The position numbers were made by a program, and so were the translations under genes. A DNA stretch of 64,000 bases from Rotaria sp. Silwood1 (taxonomy: Eukaryota; Rotifera; Eurotatoria; Philodinida; Philodinidae): NCBI GenBank assembly GCA_905250075.1, contig CAJNOP010000121.1, forward strand, positions 194,375 to 258,374, read 5' to 3'. Position 1 is the stretch's first letter. Each line of letters starts with the position of its first letter. Of this stretch, positions 56,313 to 64,000 are shown in pieces. The notes beneath the pieces are model-generated. The model did not search any database. It saw only the letters and a list, made by a program, of their open reading frames with translations, and had not been told where the DNA came from.

Positions 56313-56386
56313 ATTTTCTGTTAAAACAATATTTATAAGAGAAAAAGTGAAGTAAGTTTTTTCCAGGTAAACTAATATTTAGTGCC

Positions 56387-56560
56387 ATTAGAACTAGTGG
56401 CGTAACCAAGGGGTGGCCAGGAGAGGCTCAGCCCCACCACCCAAGAAACTTGCTCCAGCCAAATTCCATTTTGAGCCCCACCATCGAGCAGAATTCCAGC
56501 AGCTGAGCCCCATCACCGCCCCATTACCAAGCAAATTCTGGTTACGCCGCTAATTAGGAC
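56387..56560. mobile_element. 158-bp hAT-like MITE
   Basis: Terminal inverted repeats TAGTGGCGTAACCA and, read inversely, TAGCGGCGTAACCA enclose 56395-56552. The flanking 8-mers ATTAGAAC (56387-56394) and ATTAGGAC (56553-56560) match at 7 of 8 bases, the signature of an hAT insertion. The interior is unusually GC-rich with GAGCCCCACCA/GAGCCCCATCA repeats. Confidence 0.8.
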
Positions 56561-59550
56561 AACATTTTCTTTTCGTCTATAGCCTCAAAATGTGTATTGA
56601 CATGATCATTTATATAAGAAAGAATGTTTTCAAAACAGAGTTCGAAACTTTTCCATCATGTATAACATTTTTCAAGAAGAATGAATTACGTATGAAAACT
56701 GATATGGAAGAACAACACTATCGAAAAGAACAGCACCATGTGTGTATCAATACTAACATTCAAATAAAATTATTTTATTGTAGATGACAGTCTGGTTTGT
56801 AACACTTCTGAACAATTATAGATAAAAAAAAACTAACATAGTGTTTGATCTAATTTTATATTTAAATTTTGAATTATTTTAGAAGAGAAGAGATCAACTT
56901 TTATTTCGTCTAGGGGAGGAACGAACAATCAAAACAATTCGAATCGATAGACCTAAAATTCATCAAGTGCAAAAATAAAAAGAAATTGAATTCTTTTACT
57001 GGTCAACTTTCTGTGTATTTCTTTCTAAATCTCCAATAATTTGTTCATTTTTTTAGTTGACATTTATTAGTTGTCTTCATTCAAACATGAGAAATTATTT
57101 TAGTCAGTTTTTAAGTAGGTTTTATGAGTGGCCGAATCCAACTTGACTGTTTTCCATGAATGTGACATTGCATAATATCACTGAGAAAATAGAAAATTCG
57201 ATATCTCTGAATTTCTATTAAAGCTGGTCGTTCGAGTTAGAATTCTTACGATTTATTTATCAAAAAAAAAATAAACAATGTAGTGCTTTGATGATATCAA
57301 CATTAATCGAAGTATTCGTTCGATTAATTTCATGGCAGAGTAATATCACTTTAAATCACATTGCACAGCACAATTAATCAATATTCGAAAAAGAAAATGT
57401 TTAAGGAATATTATCTCGTAATCTATAAACATTGAAACTCAAAGAGAAAACAACAAAAACCTAGTTGTAAAATATCTTGTTATATAAATTAAATCTATTT
57501 AATCAAAATAGACAATAAAGTATTCTATTTTAGAATGAGTGCATTTATAGAAAAAAGTACTTTTTAGTTTTACTGCCTAGTTTAAACTCGATGAATAGAC
57601 ATTATTATTTAACTACATGTCATAATAATTTTCAAAGATTCTGCTTTTACTTTACTAATTTGCTACTTTATATGATATGCAATGCTATAAGCATAGGACG
57701 AAATGATAATAGAAGAAATCGAATAATAAATTTCTATGAAAATAAATAATTATATTTTATTTTTTAGAATATCTTAAAATATTTAAATAAAATATAACAG
57801 AAAATTTTTTGATAGCTTATAGTTAATAAGTGATACAAAATCAATTAGTTTATTTTCATATTTTATTTCTTTCTTATAAGTATGATATGAGCATCGTCAG
57901 GGATGCAGAATATGTCGTTAAAATGAAAACAAATTTTTCAGAGATTTCTTCTATTCTTGCAGTGGAAACATCTATTTCTTAATATGCATGTTTTTTAAAA
58001 GAAATGAAGCGATGACAAAGTTACTATATGCTGAAAATAATGTTATTTAAAGAACCAATAATAATTTAATCTTTGATTGATTTAGATAATTTTAGTAATA
58101 GTTCATATATTAGAAAAGATTTATAACAATTAAATTAAAAGAAAAATCAGTTTTACTAAAATGTAATATTCACACACCTGATCTTGCTTTTGATCGTTAA
58201 CTCTTAAGATAAGAAAAATTTGAAAAAAACAAAACAAAATATTTCAGATGAGTATTCCTTACGCTTTTATGATTACTAAGAACAAGAATCTTAAGTGATT
58301 ATAATTATACTTATCTGTCATCTTGTGTCGAATGAATGAATTTGAGATAATGCATGTGATATGAGATTTTGTCATGTGAAAACTTATTCATACTGACATC
58401 ATCAAAGCTGCTTCCGTTTTTTTTTATAACTTGTCATTCTATAACTGTAGTATTAACGATAAAAAAGAACATCTTCTTTTTTAAATTATGTCGAAAACTA
58501 ATCGAGATACTAAGAGATCTAAACTTTTTTAAATTGAACATTAATTTATCATTGACTTTATCACAAACCTAACAGAACGAGAAAAATCATCAAGAATTTA
58601 TTTTATTATTTATAATGAAAATAACTGGAATTACATTCTAAGGGTCTACGATATAATTATGTACATAAAACAACTAATATTCGAATATCAGTTATATAGA
58701 AGACAGATACAAGCAATGCTTTGACAGAAACTTTCTATAAATATGGTTTTCTATAGTTACTTTGTTGCATAGAAAATAATTAACTGATCTTATTCTTCTC
58801 TCGATAGATAAAATAATCACCTATTTATAAGTAAAAACAAGTAATGTAATCGTCATTAATACAAACTAAATAACGATTGATAATGATCAATAGAGACAAT
58901 AATTGTTAGCTGAACTTCAAATTTTGATTCGATTGAGATTGTCAATAATCATCTAATGATGTTCTATATAAGATATTCATATATATTTGGGTAAAATAAT
59001 GAGAATTTTCTAATTAAATGATGTTGCATTTATTGGGAGATTTTTCTTCTATATTTAGAAATTATAATTTTTTTTCTTGAAACTGTGAAAGGATTATGTG
59101 TGACCTTCATATTTCCAATATAATCGTCAAACAATTTAATTTTAGTAATTCTTTTTCATAGGCTTTGAATTTATCCACAATGAAAAAGAAGAACAAAATC
59201 TACTGAGATAAACATTAATTAAGAATAACATCAATTTGAAACTTTGTATGAATATTGGATAAAAATGAATAATGACAAATACTTCATTGGAGTATATATT
59301 AATGGAAACCATAACATTTATTATCACTAGATTTATTGCCTAATTATCTAACTAAATGAGGTCAAAAAGAACAAAAGATGATAATTATTTTAAATGAAAT
59401 GAATAAAGACTGAAGTAGTTTTCATTGATTAAACTGGTCGAAATAATAACACAGAAAATTATACATTTGAAAGTCGTAACAAAATGTGCTTATCTAAATC
59501 TACTTGAACAATAGGAGGCACGAAAGAAAGTATGCTACAATAATCATATA
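56561..59550. other. AT-rich intergenic, no gene recognised
   Basis: Very AT-rich with no exon-like frame, RNA gene or obvious element in 3 kb. Confidence 0.4.
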
Positions 59551-59633
59551 GTGGTGTGGGTGTGGGTACGAATGCCGTCTTCTACACGCTCACACCCATC
59601 CACGCCCATACCCACACCCCCACCCACACCCGA
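59551..59633. repeat. TGTGGG block facing CCCACA block
   Basis: GTGGTGTGGGTGTGGGTA, a spacer of about 20 nt, then CACACCCATCCACGCCCATACCCACACCCCCACCCACACCC in variant form. It is isolated in AT-rich DNA, which makes its boundaries easy to see. Confidence 0.8.
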
Positions 59634-61262
59634 AGTTTTTCAAAATAATCCAAGTTAGAACGAAGCAAGTTAAAAAGGATTGAGTTTCAGTTAATTATCT
59701 TTAACTTGACTTATCCATTTCATTTCTGATATGATGCAGTAACTCGAAAAAAAGTCTTGATTTTTCACACGAAATAAACTTTTTCGCAATTCAGCACATT
59801 TCATATGAAGACTAAGTTGGTAATAGAAGTCCGTACATCAAACTACTTTCATCACCACAAAGTTTCGCGAAAACGAGTTTTTCTCAAAAGTAGAGACTAG
59901 GACATCTCAAGTAGTTCTTGTAACACATCGTTTTCATTAAAAAAAAATTGTTTTTTTTTCTGCAAGCCGTAGTTTTCTGAATAATAAAGAAAAACTTTTG
60001 AGCAAAACACACATATTATAAAGCGAAGTCCGGTTTATTTCCACACGAAACTCAGCATTAGTTTTAATATTTCTTGATCAAAACAAAAGAAAAATGATCA
60101 AACTGAATTTTTGAACACTATTCATGTAATAAAAAGATAATGTTGGAAAAAAGAAATCATGGAAAAATGACATATTCGACAATCTCTCTCTCTGTCATTT
60201 TATCTTATAAAACATATCACATGAATACTGATCAAAGATGTAAATCTTTTCGACCGACTAATGAAACTCTTTTTGTAATTTTAATTCTAGTTCGTGGTTA
60301 GAAAGCTCTAGCTTACCTGGTACACGTTGAGCATGTAAATGCAAAAGAGAGAGAAGAAAAAGTAGAATATTGAGCAGCATGTTGTAAGAAAACAACTCAA
60401 GTGACCAGCAATCTGACCTTTTTTTGGATGATCGTTTATTGATTTCTTATGAACTTTGACCTCAATACACACAATGACACAGACGTACATTCTCTCGCAA
60501 AACAGATAACGCATAGCTTGCCGACAGAAAAAGATAAAGTGTTTGACAACATTTAAATATACTAAAGTTTACAATACTTTCTAAGTCTTTTCAGCCGCTT
60601 ATAAATTGATCCCAATGAGAAAAACTTTTACATAGGAATTTCCACCAATATTTAAATCAATGTCAGTTGAACATTATTTATTTATTTATTTATTTTCCAT
60701 TTATATTTTAGTAATAATTAAGTTCAAATAATGAGTTAAACTAATCTATAAATCATTGAGATATTAACGTCAATCAATATAAACTTCTCACATTCGTCTA
60801 ATGATAATTATTAAAAAAACTTCTGCTTTTTATATTTTAGTGAATATCAATGAATAACATATAGCTCGTAGAAAGAGAGTTTATTCACACGAATCAATGA
60901 AAATAAATTGTACAGCTTGTAAAACTGTCAATCAATTTAATGATTACAAAGACAATATTAAGTTTTTATCATTCCAATAGTATGATTGTAAATGGTTCGT
61001 TTTTGACAATTCACGACATCCTACAAATTGACTATACAATATTTTTTTTTGGAAAATGATCAAAACTACGAGTAGACAACCATATAACTTTTTTTGACTA
61101 CATTTTACATGATAATCCTCTCCCTCAACAAACGACTGGATCCGATGGATTACCAGCGAATTTTGGAAACAGGATTTTTGGATTTATCAAACAATATTAT
61201 ATTCAGTTGACTGAAGACAATTTAAAGGCAAAATGTACAAAATTTATTCTCATATAAATTTG
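59634..61262. other. Intergenic, no gene recognised
   Basis: AT-rich, including a short (TTTA)n tract near 60678-60694. No gene is supported. Confidence 0.4.
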
Positions 61263-63249
61263 TTACCACCATAAACACAATCCAATCTGTATACGTTCGA
61301 TTTTATAGTCATCAAGTAGTTTTTCACAATCGATCATTGTCTTTATTTGTTCGATCGTCTCATTTTGACCATCGAGCATCAATGAGAAAAGATGAGTGTT
61401 ATTAATTCTGTTTAATAGCAGAATTCGTACGATTGAGATGAGATTTTCCTTTGTTTTGCAGATGTCGAGGCATTGCATTCGAGGAAAAAGATTGTGTAGC
61501 AGTCGAGCAGCGTCAAGTCTAAGTGCATAATCTACTGTTACATTGGTCACGTTGTTATCGTACACTAAATCGACATTGTTAACTTGCTTGTCTGATAAGA
61601 AATACATCTCATACGGTGACATTGCTTCAAGAACCAATGTGTGAACATTAGGCATGTGACCAAGAAGTATGGCGAGAATGTCTAAGCACTGATCATTGCA
61701 TGAAATCTTTAAATAAGTGATATTTATCAAAAGAAAAATGCGACTGAGATTATCAATGAATGAGTGAATGTCAATAGTATAATTGCCCGTAAGTGTCAAT
61801 TGAGTAACATGTAAAAATTGAAAGGAAGAATCAGCAACAACATTTTCACTTTTCATGTAAACACGACGAGTCAAAGCTAGATGGAAGACCGTATCTTGAT
61901 ACGAGCAAATGTCATTGTCCAAAAACGCATTAATCTGACAAGGGTTTCGTCTAAAAAACAAAGAGAACTATTATCTCACAATGAACATTTTGTTTTATTG
62001 TTTTACCAGCGTGATTGAGTTGAATAGAATGCTAGAGATGTCTCCGAGTTGAAAAATTGACGATGTCTATGTGTAAAGAACCATTGTCGTTCGATCCAAA
62101 ATGGAGTAGAAAATTGATCGAGCAATGCCCGACAGGCAATATTTCCGTTAGCATCTTTGATCATTGGACCAAAGTAATTGAAGATAAATGTACGCAAATG
62201 AGGCATATGACGTAAAATCAATTGTTGCCATCGATAAGCATTTAATAAGGCAGGTTCATCAACGATCGAGATGCGTAACAATTCTAATTGAGAGCCAATG
62301 GTTGCAATGAATGATTCGAAGTCGTCAAATGATAAGTGGCAATGGTTTAGAGAGAGATGAGTTAGATTGACCGGTATTATTAGTTGTTCTATTGGTGATC
62401 TTACATTGAATGATAGCCAATCAACTGACAAACGATGAAGTCGTGGTGTATATGACAGAAATGTATAGATGCTTGCTGAACTAGCTAGATTATCAATGAC
62501 AAGATGTTCGAGGGTGCTACTTTGTTGATGGATGCTTGTAGCTACTGGAAACGAGAGTATAGCGTCACCAAAATCTCCAAACCATAATTTGGCAAATTTC
62601 AAAACGGGCAGACGAAAGATCAGTTGATAAATATTACCTTCTTCCTTTGGATAGTTATTGAAAATGATGGTCAGAGAGAAGAGTCGAGGTAGTAATGCTA
62701 AACTAGTGAGAACAGAAATGGCATTGTCTGCATCGAGATCATCTAGCGTGAGTGATTCGAGACGAATAAATGATGAATTAATTGGGAATGATATGAAAAA
62801 AAAATTGATGAAAAATGCTTCTGATAGATGTAATGAGATAATTCGATGAATATATGAAGCGATAATATTTGTAGAACGCTTGTTGAAATTCGATTTAGAC
62901 ATAAATGGAATATTCAATTTGAGAAAAAAATAAGAACAACTGAAGAGATGTTCGAAACGAATATTAAGATTAGAGAAAGCTTCAAGTATATGATAACCAT
63001 CAAGGAAGTCAAAAATGTTGAATAGAATTTCGTTTGATAAATCTTCGAAATAGGTTATTGATCTAATTATGAGAAAAAACAAATCATGGAAAGATAACAA
63101 CCAACAAATTCTCGTGTTACTTACTGCTTCTCGCTATGTATTGCTGCTCGGCGATGGCAAACTGGAAAAATTGACGAATGTAATAAAGTCTTCGAATCGA
63201 TGTTAAACTGATCTTGCTTATCATATACTTGTTGTTTAGCCGAATTCAT
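61263..63249 (-). CDS. F-box protein with leucine-rich C-terminal part
   Basis: Predicted substrate adaptor of an SCF ubiquitin ligase. Exon 1 is 63249-63125 (short basic N terminus), exon 2 is 63062-62007, joined in phase across a 62-bp intron. Exon 2 opens with an F-box (YFEDLSNEILFNIFDFL, then HILEAFSNLN) and continues with irregular leucine-rich segments (LESLTLDDLDADNA, LTHLSLNHCHLSF, LELLRISI). A third open block, 61950-61263, carries similar leucine-rich content (LLGHMPNVHTLVLEAM, LFPRMQCLDIC). A GT-AG intron of 56 bp separates it in matching phase, but the join makes a TGA codon at the junction. So the protein may end near 62005 (reading through the donor, ...SQSRW-stop type end) or the copy may be damaged. 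The family is abundant in bdelloids, and targets are unknown. Confidence 0.75.
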
Positions 63250-64000
63250 GTTGTAACTACACTTTAGTCTAGAAACAATCATCATAGTACACTAATTCGG
63301 ATTTTACTTTGATCAAAGGAAATTTTTATCATATAATTCTTGATCAGTAAGATCAAATAGAAAAAAAGCTCATAGTGTTGATGCAGAGAAAATCTTATAC
63401 TCATCATTTGGACGAAATCGACTTAGAAGAAAAACACAATTTTGTAGCAAATAATCTCATATTTTTCTCAGACTATGTGACGGAAAGAGTAAAGTGCGAG
63501 AGAACAGAAATGTTTGTCTTCAGTGAAAGTTCACAAACACTAAAGTGAACGAGCACAATATATAGCCTTTTTTTCAATTCAAATTTTTGTAATATCAGAA
63601 ATGTTTAGCCTACCTTTTCAAATGAATGATCGTTTCCACTAGCGTCAGATGCTTTTTATCATGACGAAAGACACACATTTTTCTCGACGTGTGAATTAGG
63701 CAGCAATAAGGGCGAGAAAATTCATTGGTGCGTCATTGTAAGGTGACGGACAGATGGACGTCCAAGAATAAAGGAGAAAGTTCAACAATAGAGAAATACA
63801 AACATCCTATTAAAAAGTTCGGCATATAAGTGTCGTAATCGGTCAATAAATATTTGAATGGATGCCTTACTGACATGTTTGACTGCTTGCATCGAAAAAG
63901 TAATTTTGAGAGAAAACAATTAAAATAGAAGAAGATTATATGAAAATAGGTTTTAAATTTCAAACTGGTGACAAATCGAATTTGAAAGATAAAAAAAGAA
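63250..64000. other. Upstream of F-box gene, no gene recognised
   Basis: Probable 5' region of the minus-strand F-box gene. No core promoter motif is clear. Confidence 0.35.

Noticed and set aside
31185..59633. A true chromosome end or simple telomere fusion
   Set aside because: Arrays are short, interstitial, occur at many loci and are surrounded by genes on both sides; a terminal telomere or one fusion event does not explain them.

Overview
The window looks like a contig from a bdelloid rotifer. It is AT-rich, its genes have many short introns of about 50 bp next to a few long ones, and it carries gene families typical of bdelloids: arginine ADP-ribosyltransferases (one fused to MORN repeats), a divergent F-box protein and an intronless rhodopsin-type GPCR. 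Many blocks are built from the hexamer TGTGGG, which I recall as the bdelloid telomeric repeat. The species cannot be named from sequence alone.

Layout. 0-6.6 kb: a foldback element, an ADP-ribosyltransferase gene (+) and a small membrane-anchored protein gene (+). 10.8-13.6 kb: transcription factor AP-2, 8 exons (+). 15.4-21.8 kb: RUVBL2/Reptin, 12 exons (+), with a 1.67-kb hAT-like element in one intron. 23.8-29.3 kb: an MCTP-type protein with three C2 domains and two membrane segments, 14 exons (+). 29.4-32.6 kb: a foldback element and telomere-like repeats. 32.7-34.4 kb: a broken ART-MORN gene (-). 38.35-39.4 kb: an intronless 2-oxoglutarate/Fe(II) oxygenase (+). 39.6-47.1 kb: nested and degenerate DNA elements, long TGTGGG arrays, and a palindrome running into a 100-N gap. 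47.3-50.8 kb: the 3' part of a glycogenin-like GT8 gene (+), whose intron holds a palindromic element ending 14-16 nt before the splice acceptor. 51-52.2 kb: TGTGGG arrays. 53.2-54.25 kb: GPCR (-). 54.7-56.6 kb: tandem copies of a dispersed repeat and a 158-bp MITE. 61.26-63.25 kb: F-box gene (-) with a suspicious third exon.

The left 30 kb carries conserved single-copy metazoan genes in one orientation. The right half is gene-poor and rich in mobile elements and telomere-like sequence. The genes have no evident pathway in common. The most unusual signal is the repeated G-rich-then-C-rich arrangement of TGTGGG arrays around short unique spacers. It occurs at eight clear loci with no reverse case seen, which is the polarity of head-to-head telomere joins or of a foldback element made of telomere repeat.
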